Part shown: positions 8,537 through 18,400 of the stretch, in pieces
How positions within the stretch are numbered: the first letter of the stretch is position 1
Layout of the letters: each line of letters begins with the position of its first letter
The notes under the pieces: generated by a model
The model's input: only the letters and a program-made list of their open reading frames with translations
What the model was told of the DNA's origin: nothing
Databases searched by the model: none
Assembly (NCBI GenBank): GCA_963691885.1
Contig: OY829843.1
Location: forward strand, 4,774,001 to 4,838,000
Direction of reading: 5' to 3'
DNA length: 64,000 nucleotides
DNA from: G963691885 sp963691885
Lineage (GTDB): Bacteria; Pseudomonadota; Alphaproteobacteria; UBA8366; Aestuariispiraceae
Position numbers and translations under genes: made by a program

Positions 8537-9043
8537 ATGACCGATATCGGCACGCCAACCCTCTATCTGGTTGCTGGCAAGATGGCGGCAGGCAAATCGA
8601 CTTTGACTGCACGCCTGGCCAAAGATCGTCAGGCTGTTCTGCTGGATGCGGACAAGCTGCAATCCACCCTTTGGCCCGATGAAATCCATACGCTCGAAGA
8701 TTACCGAGAGAAATGGCCGCGGTTATGCGCTGCGGTTGGACCGATCGTCATCGATATCCTGAAGTCCGGAATATCAGTGGTCCTCGATTTTCCCGGGAAC
8801 ACGAAGGGACAGCGGGCATGGATGCTGGGTCTCGCAAAAACTGCCGGTGCGCCACATAAACTCTATTTCATCGATATCCCGGACGAGATTTGTAAAGAAC
8901 GTCTGGCCATGAGGAATGCCTCAGGCGATCATGCATACGCCCCCACTGAGGCACAGTTTGATCAGTTTACGGCCTTCTTCACCCCACCTTCCGAGGCAGA
9001 AGGCCTGACGATCATTCACGTTGAGGGTGACAAACAGGCCTGA
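8537..9043 (+). CDS. Small P-loop kinase (AAA_33 / zeta-like)
   Basis: This 168-residue soluble ATP-binding protein has a Walker A at residues 14-21 (GKMAAGKS). After it come LLDADKL (an Asp typical of the kinase substrate pocket), VVLDFPG as the Walker B-like strand, and a lid region with paired arginines. It resembles small metabolite or toxin-like kinases of the AAA_33 family. The substrate is not predictable. The ATG at 8537 is chosen because the family fold starts with TLYLVAGK; an in-frame ATG at 8471 adds 22 unconserved residues. It is not obviously in an operon with the PACE gene (124 bp gap). No antitoxin gene is adjacent, so I do not call it a toxin. Confidence 0.75.
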   Translation: MTDIGTPTLYLVAGKMAAGKSTLTARLAKDRQAVLLDADKLQSTLWPDEIHTLEDYREKWPRLCAAVGPIVIDILKSGISVVLDFPGNTKGQRAWMLGLAKTAGAPHKLYFIDIPDEICKERLAMRNASGDHAYAPTEAQFDQFTAFFTPPSEAEGLTIIHVEGDKQA

Positions 9044-9063
9044 CACCACCAAGAAAAGCGTTC

Positions 9064-9903
9064 TCACGGATGACTAAAACGGTTGGCCCAATCATCAACC
9101 GGACTGTCTCTGAGGCTGAACTTGGGATTGGGGTCCATAAAATCATGGGTGTGAACAATGACGCTCTCTTCATCAATCAAAACCACCCCATAGGCAGGCG
9201 GTTCGAAATTACCGATAATCGGGCCGTCTGCTGTGAGGTCGAGGGTCACCTGGTGGTTCATCGCACGCAATGAAGACACAGGTATACCGTGCCAACTGCC
9301 CGACAGCGGGCGATGTATATGACCGAAGAACAAGTGTCTGATCTTCGTCCGATACGGTTCAACAACTTTCCAGAATTCGTCCGGTTCCTGGAGGGAGATC
9401 GTGTCGATGGGATGGATACCGATTTTGAAGGGTGGATGATGCATGAAAAGGTAAATCGGCCCGCCTGCTTCTGCACCCCGCTTCAATTGCTCACTTAGCC
9501 AAGCACGACGGTCTTCGCAGTACCAACCAGCATGGGTTCCTTCCAGATTGGTATCGAGGAACAGAAAATGTCCAGCCTTGGTAAGACTGGCCGACTGCAC
9601 AAACCCGTATTCGTCAAAACTCTGCGTTGGAAAATACCGGACAAAAACCTCGCGTTTGTCATGATTGCCGATCAGCAATTGCAACGGCACTTCCAGGTCG
9701 CCCAACACATCCGCCAGATAGGCAAAAGCATCCGGCTCCCCCCAATGGGTCAGATCACCCGTTATGACGGCGAGATCGGCATCCCCATGATTCTCGTTGA
9801 TATCGGCAACGGCGGCTTTAAGGGCCGTGCTTGGATCACGCCCATAGAGCGTTTCGCCGGGTGGGATAAAATGGGTATCAGTAAGATGGATCAATTTATA
9901 CAT
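9064..9903 (-). CDS. Class III metallophosphodiesterase (CpdA/GpdQ type)
   Basis: This 279-residue calcineurin-like phosphodiesterase carries all the di-metal motifs: DTHF at residues 9-12, GDLTHWG, GNHDKR, the MHHPPF His-His pair and GHIHRP. Family members cleave cAMP or glycerophosphodiesters. It is the last gene of an ABC operon that looks like glycerol-3-phosphate uptake. A role in hydrolysing imported glycerophosphodiesters is therefore favoured over cAMP hydrolysis, but this is inference. There is no signal peptide, so it acts in the cytoplasm. The ATG at 9903 has a GGGGAG site about ten bases upstream and is preferred over a TTG at 9915. Confidence 0.85.
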   Translation of the reverse strand: MYKLIHLTDTHFIPPGETLYGRDPSTALKAAVADINENHGDADLAVITGDLTHWGEPDAFAYLADVLGDLEVPLQLLIGNHDKREVFVRYFPTQSFDEYGFVQSASLTKAGHFLFLDTNLEGTHAGWYCEDRRAWLSEQLKRGAEAGGPIYLFMHHPPFKIGIHPIDTISLQEPDEFWKVVEPYRTKIRHLFFGHIHRPLSGSWHGIPVSSLRAMNHQVTLDLTADGPIIGNFEPPAYGVVLIDEESVIVHTHDFMDPNPKFSLRDSPVDDWANRFSHP

Positions 9904-9981
9904 GGCGCTCCCCAAAACACTATTCTGGCAAAAAGAGGGATCGGCAGCAATCGCCGCCGATCCAGTTAAAATGGGAACTCT

Positions 9982-11241
9982 TTAAGAACCGGAACTCGGC
10001 AACAGGTCTTCTGCTTCTTCCAGAATTTCTGCCCGAAGTTCGTCCATATCGTCGGTATCCCCAACAACAATGCTTTCAAGCCCGTCATAAATGACTTGGG
10101 TAACGGCAAGACCTTTTTCGCCTGGATAGGCCTGCCATTCACGCAACAAAGGAAGCTGGGTTACAGCGGTTTGCTTGTTCGGATTGCGTTCGTAGAAGTC
10201 TTTCAGGATAATTTCGTTGGCAGCCTGGTTAGGCGGCATATAACCCGTTGTCCGCGCCACGTCAGCAGCGCCCTCGCCCGAGGTGATAAACTTCAGCCAG
10301 AGCCACGCAGCTTCCAGTTCACGCGGATCTTCAGAGGTTGAAACCAGCATGGCGGAGTTACCACCAGCCGGCAGACCTTTGGGTGCCCCACCGATACCGG
10401 GATACGGGCCGGTCTGAAGCTCAAAGTCACCCTTTTCACGCTCAACAGCACCGACAGCAGACGTAGACCAGAACATCATACCGATTTCACCGGCGGAGAA
10501 TGAGGCTAGTGCAGCCTTCCATTCCAGGTTCTTCATTTCACATTCCCGGAACAGGGTATTCATTGTGTTGAAAGCCGTCGCACCGGCGTCCCCACCAATA
10601 TTCAACTGGGTTCCGGAAACTGTCGGCTCACCCTGACTCCACATCAGAGCCTGCAGGAACCAGTTACCGGTAATGTTCCAGCCCCAGAACATCGGGTTGC
10701 TGACGCCATTTGCCTTCATCTGTTTACAGGCAGCGACAACTTCGTCCCAGGTCTTCGGAAATTCTTTGATACCCGCTTTTTTCAGCAGGTCCATGTTGTA
10801 GTAGCCAACCGGCAGGGAGATCGAAAATGGAAGGCCATGGACCGCCCCATCAAAAGTCCCGAGGTCAAGCATCGCCTTGTGATATCCATCCTTGGCAAAA
10901 TCTGCTTCCTTGGCAATGAAAGGCTCAAGCGATTTTGCAATCCCCTTTTCAACCAGGATGGCCTGACGGTTCAACCCCTGCATCGTCACATCTGGAAGAT
11001 CCCCAGAAACCGATTCCCGCAGAATAGAGTTTGTTCCGTCTTCGTAGCTCTCGTAAGCGGCGCGAATGACAACCTCAATATGGGGATACTGTTCGTTGAA
11101 TTTCGGCAGGATCTTCTCATAAGTCACATCGAACAAATGCGAATAGGGATAGGCAAATTCAATCGTCACCTTTTCCTCTGCCAATGCAGGGGTTATTGTG
11201 ACAGCCGAGGCCAGAGCCACGGCGGCAAGTGTGCGTTTCAT
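9982..11241 (-). CDS. ABC transporter substrate-binding protein (UgpB-like)
   Basis: This 419-residue periplasmic binding protein of the carbohydrate/glycerol-3-phosphate cluster starts with a Sec signal peptide (KR, then a hydrophobic core, cleavage after ALA near residue 21). Regions such as GLNRQAILVEKG, HGLPFSISLPVGYYN and GKTWDEVV-type helices match UgpB/MalE-like family-1 proteins. It is preceded by two permeases and the ATPase and followed by a phosphodiesterase. That set resembles Ugp systems for sn-glycerol-3-phosphate and glycerophosphodiesters, for example under phosphate limitation. Binding residues cannot be assigned by eye, so sugar specificity remains possible. A strong hairpin lies in the leader between it and the upstream permease gene. 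Confidence 0.85.
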   Translation of the reverse strand: MKRTLAAVALASAVTITPALAEEKVTIEFAYPYSHLFDVTYEKILPKFNEQYPHIEVVIRAAYESYEDGTNSILRESVSGDLPDVTMQGLNRQAILVEKGIAKSLEPFIAKEADFAKDGYHKAMLDLGTFDGAVHGLPFSISLPVGYYNMDLLKKAGIKEFPKTWDEVVAACKQMKANGVSNPMFWGWNITGNWFLQALMWSQGEPTVSGTQLNIGGDAGATAFNTMNTLFRECEMKNLEWKAALASFSAGEIGMMFWSTSAVGAVEREKGDFELQTGPYPGIGGAPKGLPAGGNSAMLVSTSEDPRELEAAWLWLKFITSGEGAADVARTTGYMPPNQAANEIILKDFYERNPNKQTAVTQLPLLREWQAYPGEKGLAVTQVIYDGLESIVVGDTDDMDELRAEILEEAEDLLPSSGS

Positions 11242-11266
11242 ACTGTCTCTCCTTCGTTCTGGTTGT

Positions 11267-11300
11267 GGGTCCCGACTGGTTTGGCGACGGGTCGGGACCC
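11267..11300 (-). promoter_or_regulatory. Intra-operon hairpin before the binding-protein gene
   Basis: GGGTCCCGAC (11267-11276) and GTCGGGACCC (11291-11300) are a perfect 10-bp inverted repeat around a 14-base loop. It sits in the 75-bp gap between the second permease gene and the binding-protein gene. There is no following T-run. Hairpins at this position in other ABC operons protect or process mRNA so that the binding protein is made in excess; that role is inferred. Confidence 0.5.
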
Positions 11301-11316
11301 GTTTAAACCCTTCCTG

Positions 11317-12294
11317 CTATTTCATGCCGGTAAGGGTTATTCCTTCGATAAATCTTCGCTGCGCCAACATGAAGGCAACGATGAGCGGTGTTACGATGAT
11401 GGTGGCCGTCGCCATCATTGGGCCAAAGAAACTGCCATCGGCATCCCCCTTGAACTCCCGCAGACCCAATGGTGGCGTGAATAAATCGCGATCTCCGGTT
11501 ATCACGATGCGCGGCCAGAAATAGTCATTCCAGTGCGCGACAACCGAAAAAATCGCAAAGGCCAACAAAGCCGGAATGGCGGTCGGCAGCATCACTTTCC
11601 AGACGATACCAAACTCGCTCATGCCATCCATACGCGCCGCATCGATCAGATCGTCAGGCACCGTCATAAAGAATTGCCGCATCAGAAAAATCCCGAAAAC
11701 CGATATCGTCCAGGGAATGATCAATGCGGCATATGTGTTTGTAAGACCTGCCTTTGCCAACATGATGTAAAGTGGCAATGCAATCGCATGAACCGGGATC
11801 AGCAGACAGAACAGCACCATACCAAAGACAAACTCGCGCCCAAAGAAATGGAGTTTGGCAAGCGCATAGGCACAGGGCAGCGCGACAACAATCTGGATCA
11901 GAAAGATGGATACGGTAACAATGACACCATTTGCGAGATAGCGAAGTAAAGGCGCTTCCGAGAATGCTGTGGTATAGTTAAATACGACCGGCAGAGAAGA
12001 ACACTGCGCCTCAATCTCTGCCATCAGGGTCGAGCGAATATCCTCATCACTCAATCCCGGATAGATACCGCGGGCATTTTCGATGGCGGTTCTGTCAGGT
12101 TCAGCGCGTTTCACACATCGCTCGCTGACCATCATTTCCTGGGAACCGATGAAGCCGCCGGTGTTCTGGCTGATTTCTGCCGGACTCTTCAGGGAATAAC
12201 TGACCATGACGTAGAAGGGCAGAATCACAATCAATGATCCGAAGATGAGAAGAAGGTGCTTCCACCCCTCACCTATATATTCTGACATGTTCAT
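11317..12294 (-). CDS. ABC transporter permease (UgpE/MalG-like)
   Basis: This 325-residue inner-membrane permease has about six transmembrane helices. The cytoplasmic EAA loop that contacts the ATPase is visible as DAARMDGMSEFGIVWKVMLP. Between helices 1 and 2 is an unusually long periplasmic loop (about residues 45-100) with two cysteines. It starts at 12294, overlapping the upstream permease stop by four bases (ATGA), so translation is coupled. Together with the partner permease at 12291-13247 it forms the membrane channel of the ugp-like importer. Confidence 0.88.
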   Translation of the reverse strand: MNMSEYIGEGWKHLLLIFGSLIVILPFYVMVSYSLKSPAEISQNTGGFIGSQEMMVSERCVKRAEPDRTAIENARGIYPGLSDEDIRSTLMAEIEAQCSSLPVVFNYTTAFSEAPLLRYLANGVIVTVSIFLIQIVVALPCAYALAKLHFFGREFVFGMVLFCLLIPVHAIALPLYIMLAKAGLTNTYAALIIPWTISVFGIFLMRQFFMTVPDDLIDAARMDGMSEFGIVWKVMLPTAIPALLAFAIFSVVAHWNDYFWPRIVITGDRDLFTPPLGLREFKGDADGSFFGPMMATATIIVTPLIVAFMLAQRRFIEGITLTGMK

Positions 12295-13247
12295 GAGTAG
12301 TGGACCCTGCGTTCAACAAGATAGCGTTGAATGAATGTGATGATCAGAACGAAACCCAGAAAGACAACGGTAATCGCCGCGCCGATCCCCATCAGGTTCT
12401 GCTGGACCGCTTTCTCATAAATGGCGTACATCATGACGTAAGTCGATTTTGACGGACCGCCGCGCGTCAACGCCTCTACAGTGTCAAACACCTGGAAACT
12501 GCGGATTGACGTAATGGTCACAACGAAGACCGTTGTTGGTCCCAACAGCGGCCAGGTGACAAGGCGGAATCTTTCCCAGCCGGATTTTGCACCATCTATT
12601 TCAGCCGCCTGGAGTAACTCCCTGGGAATTCCTGTCAAACCGGCAAGATAGAGGACCATGTTGAAGCCAAAGGCCTGCCAGATCCCGATAAAGCAGATTG
12701 TGGCCAGCGCATATTGTTTGTCCCCCAGCCACAGCGGAAATTCACCAGCAGCACACCGACTGCCGTACCAGCTTTGAGATCCATCAACGAAGGGCAACCA
12801 ACCCCAACTGAAGAACGCCTCCGCAAACCCGCCACAACCGCTCTGCAAAAATGTATTCACAACACCGATGGTGGGGTGAAGGGCAAACTCCCAGACAATG
12901 GCCATTGCCAGCAAGGCAGCCATGACCGGCAAAAAGAAAATCGTTTTGTAGAGATCACGCCCGAATTTAAGAGAGTTGATCAACAAGGCGGCACCCAGTC
13001 CCAATCCAACTGAGACCGGCACAACCACAAGGACATAAATAATCGATGCACCGAACATCTTTTCATAGGTGGATCGATTGACGATCTTGTCATAATTCTC
13101 CCAACCCACCCAATTGGCAGACTGGCTTCCCAGACTGTAATCGGTGAAGGACAACACGGCCGCGACAAAGACAGGGACGATCAGAATAATGATCATCAAC
13201 AAGATTGCCGGCGCGGCGAACCAGTACCCTGTTCTGCCCTGAACCAT
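12291..13247 (-). CDS. ABC transporter permease (UgpA/MalF-like)
   Basis: This 318-residue permease is hydrophobic throughout, with about six helices. Its EAA loop reads AAEIDGAKSGWERFRLVTWP. A periplasmic insert around residues 128-175 carries four cysteines (CGG..., CAAGEF...), which may form disulfides. This insert is not in the core fold and parallels the insert in the partner permease. The start at 13247 overlaps the ATPase stop by one base and the stop overlaps the next permease start, so the three genes are one transcription and translation unit. Confidence 0.88.
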   Translation of the reverse strand: MVQGRTGYWFAAPAILLMIIILIVPVFVAAVLSFTDYSLGSQSANWVGWENYDKIVNRSTYEKMFGASIIYVLVVVPVSVGLGLGAALLINSLKFGRDLYKTIFFLPVMAALLAMAIVWEFALHPTIGVVNTFLQSGCGGFAEAFFSWGWLPFVDGSQSWYGSRCAAGEFPLWLGDKQYALATICFIGIWQAFGFNMVLYLAGLTGIPRELLQAAEIDGAKSGWERFRLVTWPLLGPTTVFVVTITSIRSFQVFDTVEALTRGGPSKSTYVMMYAIYEKAVQQNLMGIGAAITVVFLGFVLIITFIQRYLVERRVHYS

Positions 13248-14416
13248 CAGGCGACCTCCCGCGCGAGCGGTGCCATTGCGGGTTCCGTCGTTGTCGGGCG
13301 TATCCGACTGCCATCTGTTTTGAACAATAGAGGGGCGTGTCCTGTCAGACAGACCGAGACCGGTGTTCCATGGGAGAGGGCGAACGCCCCCTCTGGATCC
13401 GTTCGAGCCACCAAGATCGCCTTGCCATCTTCCAGAGACGCATGGACAAAGACATCAGACCCCAGATTCTCGATATGGCGGACAACCGCCGCGAAGCCTT
13501 GCTCGCCCGCCGATTTGACTGTCAGATGTTCAGGCCGAAGACCGACGCGGATTGCCCCAAACGGTCCGTTTGGTATCTTGACCGGCATCGTGAATCCGAA
13601 TGCGTTGATATCCCCGCCAGATCCGACCTGGGCATCCAGAATATTGATCTTGGGGGATCCGACGAATTCGGCGACCTGTTGCGTCTCGGGATCGGTGTAA
13701 ACCTTTGCCGGGGTGTCGAGCTGCAAGATGTCACCATCCATCATTACGGCGACGCGGCTCGACATGGTCAAGGCCTCAGCCTGGTCATGAGTGACGTATA
13801 TGAATGTTGTCGCCAGCCTGCGATGCAGGTCTGACAGTTCCGCCCGCATATGAACCCGCAACGCCGCATCAAGATTTGACAGTGGTTCATCCATCAGAAA
13901 GGCAACCGGTCGGCGCACCATCGCGCGTCCCAGGGCTGCGCGCTGCCTCTGCCCACCCGATAGCTGGCCCGGTTTGCGCTGGAGTAACGGTTCAATCTTC
14001 AGCGTTTCGGCTGTTTCTCGCACCGCTTCACTGATCTCGGAAATCACGCCCGACGTGCCAGGCACGAAGCGACCCAGGACCGGTAAACGCTGCAGAACTG
14101 ACAAATCACGCAGACGCAGCGGCGTCATCATGTTTTCCCGCACGGTCAAATGCGGGTAGAGGGCATAAGACTGAAACACCATGGCCAGATCTCTGTCACT
14201 GGCCCGAACGCCGTTTACACGACGACCGCGGATAACAACATCACCTTCATCTTGTGCCTCCAATCCTGCGATGATCCGAAGCAACGTGGATTTGCCGCAA
14301 CCCGAAGGCCCGACGAGGGTCAGGAACTCCCCTTCCCGAATGGTCAGATCAATTCCGTTCAGAACCCGTGTTTCACCGAAAGATTTTCGTATGCCAGAAA
14401 GTTGAATTTCCGCCAT
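13247..14416 (-). CDS. ABC transporter ATP-binding protein (UgpC/MalK-like)
   Basis: This is a 389-residue ATPase of the importer. All motifs are present: Walker A GPSGCGKST, Q-loop FQSYALYP, signature LSGGQRQR, Walker B and D-loop FLMDEPLSNLDA, and the switch His in YVTHDQ. A C-terminal regulatory OB-type domain follows from about residue 270 and includes GLRPEHL. The start at 14416 (MAEIQLSGIRKSFG) is preferred because the 69 residues of the longer open frame upstream look like translated promoter. It is the first gene of the operon and faces a LysR gene across 111 bp. Confidence 0.9.
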   Translation of the reverse strand: MAEIQLSGIRKSFGETRVLNGIDLTIREGEFLTLVGPSGCGKSTLLRIIAGLEAQDEGDVVIRGRRVNGVRASDRDLAMVFQSYALYPHLTVRENMMTPLRLRDLSVLQRLPVLGRFVPGTSGVISEISEAVRETAETLKIEPLLQRKPGQLSGGQRQRAALGRAMVRRPVAFLMDEPLSNLDAALRVHMRAELSDLHRRLATTFIYVTHDQAEALTMSSRVAVMMDGDILQLDTPAKVYTDPETQQVAEFVGSPKINILDAQVGSGGDINAFGFTMPVKIPNGPFGAIRVGLRPEHLTVKSAGEQGFAAVVRHIENLGSDVFVHASLEDGKAILVARTDPEGAFALSHGTPVSVCLTGHAPLLFKTDGSRIRPTTTEPAMAPLAREVA

Positions 14417-14470
14417 GTCGCCCCCGCACCGTGTCAATTCGATGAAAAAGCCTAACAAGACAATTTTTCG

Positions 14471-14489
14471 TAATAATGACGTGTTATTA
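14471..14489. promoter_or_regulatory. Dyad operator between ABC operon and LysR gene
   Basis: TAATAA (14471-14476) and TTATTA (14484-14489) form a perfect 6-bp inverted repeat with a 7-base centre, TGACGTG. It lies 55 bp upstream of the ATPase start and 38 bp upstream of the LysR start. Size and AT-rich symmetric ends fit a LysR-type T-N11-A box. It is the best candidate for the site by which the divergent regulator controls the importer. Confidence 0.5.
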
Positions 14490-14527
14490 GTCCGGCTAAT
14501 GCAGAGACAAAGTCGGTGGGAAAAAGC

Positions 14528-15403
14528 ATGGCAAAACCAAGCCCGTATCAAATTACCGCATTCACTGAAACAGCGCGGGAACGCAGCTTTTCCAAGGCAG
14601 CCGCAGTATTGAACGTGACCCAAAGTTCAGTGACCCAACACGTTTCAAATTTAGAAAAAACTATTGGCGCGCAGCTTTTCATCCGTCGCCGCGAAGGATT
14701 GGAGGTCACCCAAGCGGGTCGAGAACTTTATGAGATAACCGACCGCCTTAGAACACTGCAGCAATTGATTGAAGAAAAGATCGAAGACTACGGCACCATG
14801 AATTCCGGGAAGCTGAATATTGTGGCCAACGCCCCCCGTCCCGCACTCCCGATCATTGAACGCTACTTAACGCAATATCCGGGCGTACAGATTGACTTTG
14901 CCCTGGTTAGCTGGGATCTGGCGATGACACGGCTGAAAGATCGTGACGTCGATGTTGCGTTCGTCGTGGAGCCAGAGGCCCATGACGGATTATCAATATT
15001 CGAAATAAACAAAACCCGGTATCGCGCCTTTGTTCACGGGCAGCACCGTCTCGCAAAACGCGCGCGGATATCGCTAAAAGATCTCGAGACTGAAACCGTC
15101 ATTCTGCCAGAGGACGGATCACTGACCCAACGTGTGGTGCTTGAAACAGCCAATAAGAAAGCCGTTGGATTCTCAAGTATCCTCAAAACAACAACATTCC
15201 CGATGGTCAAAGAGGCTGTGCTGCATGGCGTTGGGGTCGGCTTCATGTTGCAAGATGGTCAATTCGCATCAAGCCAGATTGTCGCGCTTGAAGTTGCAGA
15301 ACTTCAACAGTCATACCGCAACTGCCTTGTGACCTCATCAGAGAAAAGAGAGCTGCGACTCGTCAATAGCTTCTGCGAGGTCGCCCAGGATATGATCCTC
15401 TAG
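14528..15403 (+). CDS. LysR-family regulator of the ugp-like operon
   Basis: This 291-residue LysR-type regulator has a winged helix-turn-helix at residues 1-62 (RSFSKAAAVLNVTQSSVTQHV). The effector domain begins near residue 88 (GKLNIVANAPRPALP). It is divergent from the ABC importer operon, with a dyad between the two starts, so it probably regulates that operon. This is inference. The ATG at 14528 is preferred over the GTG at 14516. The 3' end is 11 bp from the end of the convergent histidine kinase gene. Confidence 0.9.
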   Translation: MAKPSPYQITAFTETARERSFSKAAAVLNVTQSSVTQHVSNLEKTIGAQLFIRRREGLEVTQAGRELYEITDRLRTLQQLIEEKIEDYGTMNSGKLNIVANAPRPALPIIERYLTQYPGVQIDFALVSWDLAMTRLKDRDVDVAFVVEPEAHDGLSIFEINKTRYRAFVHGQHRLAKRARISLKDLETETVILPEDGSLTQRVVLETANKKAVGFSSILKTTTFPMVKEAVLHGVGVGFMLQDGQFASSQIVALEVAELQQSYRNCLVTSSEKRELRLVNSFCEVAQDMIL

Positions 15404-15414
15404 AGGCCAACACA

Positions 15415-18400
15415 TCAAACCGGTAGCACTGTATCGAGATGTCGACGACACGCGGTCATAGATTTCAGGAACAAAGTCTTTATCTCTTTCATTTCGTCCT
15501 GAAACACGTGGATCCGCTTTTCGTGTTCTAGAAGTTTGAATCTTGATGACAGACGAATGGCCCCAACACCTGCAGCGGCCCCCTTTATTGTATGGGCCTC
15601 TCGATTTGCACTGTCTACATCACCCTCCGCGATCATGCTGCCCATTGCTTCAAACCGCTCTTCAAACTCTTGAGCAAATACATTTACCACATGACGGCCA
15701 CCATCGGGCCCAGCCCATCCAAGTAAGTCGTCTAACGCGGAAGGGTCGAACAAGGGGATATCATCCTGCCCCTTTGGTTCGGGTTCGACCTGTTCAACGA
15801 ACGGCGTGGCGGATATCAAATCTTCTTTCAAAAGCCACCGAGACAGTACCGCGGTCAGTTCCGACCGTTTGATCGGCTTGGCGATATAATCGCTCAACCC
15901 CTCGTTCAACAGCGCCTCACGATCCCCCTGCATGGCATAAGCCGTCATGGAGATGATCGGTAAGTCCGGCGACACATCTGGAAGGTTGCGAATGGCGCGG
16001 GTTGCCGCAACGCCATCCATAGTCGGCATGTTGATATCCATCAGGACCAGGTCATAGGGCAAGGATTGCACCGCCTCAACAGCCTCGCGACCATCGCCAA
16101 CCAGATCGACATGCGCCCCCAGCCGTTCCAGCATCATTCGAATGATCATCTGGTTCGCGGAACTGTCTTCAGCGACAAGGATGCGGTTTTCGAACCGGAC
16201 ATCGTCAACACGGGCAGGAAGCAGGTCCACAGCGGAACCATGATAAACCTGTATTTCCTCGTCGGTCGGAAGAACCATCGGGATTGTAAAAGAAAACGTG
16301 CTGCCTAAATCCAGTTGCGATTCTACCTGTATCGCGCCGCCCATCAGTTGCACCAGCTTCTGACAAATCGCGAGGCCAAGGCCGGTGCCTTCAATCACAC
16401 GTGTTTTTGTATCGGCCGACCGCCAGAACTCGTCGAACAGATGCCGGCGGTTCGCGTCCGATATGCCGGATCCCGTGTCTTCGACATCAACACGCAATTG
16501 CAAACCCAGCGCGTCCTGCCGCGAAACGCGGACGCTGATCCGGACATACCCCTCATTGGTGAATTTAATTGCATTGCCAACTAGGTTGATCAGGATCTGT
16601 CGTATTCGCGCATCATCGCCCATCAAAAATTCTGGAAGCGCCGGGTCAATCACGGTTTCAAGGGCAATACCCTTTTCCTCCGCTTTGACACGAAGTATGT
16701 CATTCACATCCTCAACAAGCAGGCGTGGTTCGAGCACAGAATCTTCGAGTGCAAACAGATCCGTGTCCATTTTTGAAACGTCCAGCACATCATTGATAAT
16801 CACCATCAAGTTCTCGCCGGCCTTTTTGCCCACGCGTACCAGTTCAAGATCCCGTTCCGGCAACTCCCCTTCTTCCAGCAATCCCAGCGCACCCAAAACA
16901 CCGTTTAGGGGCGTTCTGATTTCATGGCTCATCATCGCCAGGAAGCGGGATTTTGCCTCATTCCCCTCTTCCGCTTTGTGTCGGGCATCCTCCAATTCTT
17001 CTTCGCGCTGCTTGGCGACTGTTACATCGCGTTCGATCGCAATGTAATGTTCAATTTTTCCATCCGGTCCAACGATTGGCTGGGCATCGATCTGCACCCA
17101 GTAACTTTTTCCTTCTTTTGTGTAGTTTATGAGTTCGGCATGGAAACTCTCGCCGCTCTGCAATCGCTTACGAATGTCAGAAACCACAGACGGGTCTGTC
17201 ATGGGCCCTTGAAGAAAGTCCCCGGGTTTTCTGCCTGTGACCTCAGCCAGGCTATAACCGCTGATCCGTTCAAAACCTTCATTGATCCATTCGATGGATC
17301 CATTCGCATCGGTGATGATAACGGCATTGTCCGTTCTATCGGCGACAAGGGACAGAGTGCGGGATTTTCTCTCACTCTCCCGCAATTCCTGCTCCACCTT
17401 CTTTCGGTGGGTGATGTCGCGCATGACGCCCGTAAACAAGATGCGATCGCCAAGCGGGACCTCACCTATGGACAGTTCGAGTGGAAAGTGCGATCCGTCG
17501 ATGCGCCGTCCTTCCAATTCTCTACCAACACCAATAATACCGCTTGAACCTGTCTCAAGATAATTGGCGATGAAGCTTACGTGCTGGCCCTGGACATCTT
17601 CAGGCATCAAGAGGGCAATGTTCTTGCCGATTAATGCGTCCTTACTATACCCGAAGATTTGCTCTGTGGCGGGATTGGCGGATTCGATAAGGCCCGCCTC
17701 ATCGATTGTCACAATGGCATCCGCCACATTATCCATTACAGCGTTCAAGCGCCCGAGGCTCTCCTGAATTCTCCCTTGGGCTTCTTCAAGGGTGACTGCT
17801 CGCTGTCGCTCAATACTGGCCAGTGTTTTCAACTCGCCAAAAGCGGCTCTGTTTCGACGTGCAAGGACAAGGATGAAGACACCTGCCAGCGTAAAGGACA
17901 GAACGACAAAAACGATTATGTCCCGAAATGTTGCACCAAAATGAAGCGGTGTATCATTTTGGGTCAATGGAATCAGAATTTCCTGAACGCCCCGGACATC
18001 ACCAATCGACCAGTTTGTAGCAGGGCTTTCAGGGTGCGAGTTGTGACACGCGATGCAGCTTTCCTCCATGCGAACTGCAGAGACATACCTGAAGACATCG
18101 ACGCCATCCATATCCTCGATTTCGTATATCGGGCGTCCGGGATCGGCTTCAATCGCAGACAGGGCCTCCCCTTCAAACGCATCGAGAACGCGGGTTTCCC
18201 TCCAGGGAAAAGGTTGGCTGCTATACATCCGATAGCCCATATGGGCATCCTGTTGTTCCAGATAGGCCCCCAACTCGATCGACATGGTTGCCGGCAGTGG
18301 CAAAGCCCCTTCAACATCGCGGAATTCATGGGTAACGGGCACTTTTGTCTTATCGATATTGCTGAGGATCTCGCCCGAGTAGAAGGCGCGAAAACTGGAA

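Noticed and set aside
8537..9043. Zeta-type toxin
   Set aside because: The P-loop kinase resembles that fold, but no antitoxin gene is adjacent and key zeta residues are not clear.
13247..14623. 458-residue version of the ABC ATPase
   Set aside because: The 69 extra N-terminal residues cover the operator region and look like chance translation.
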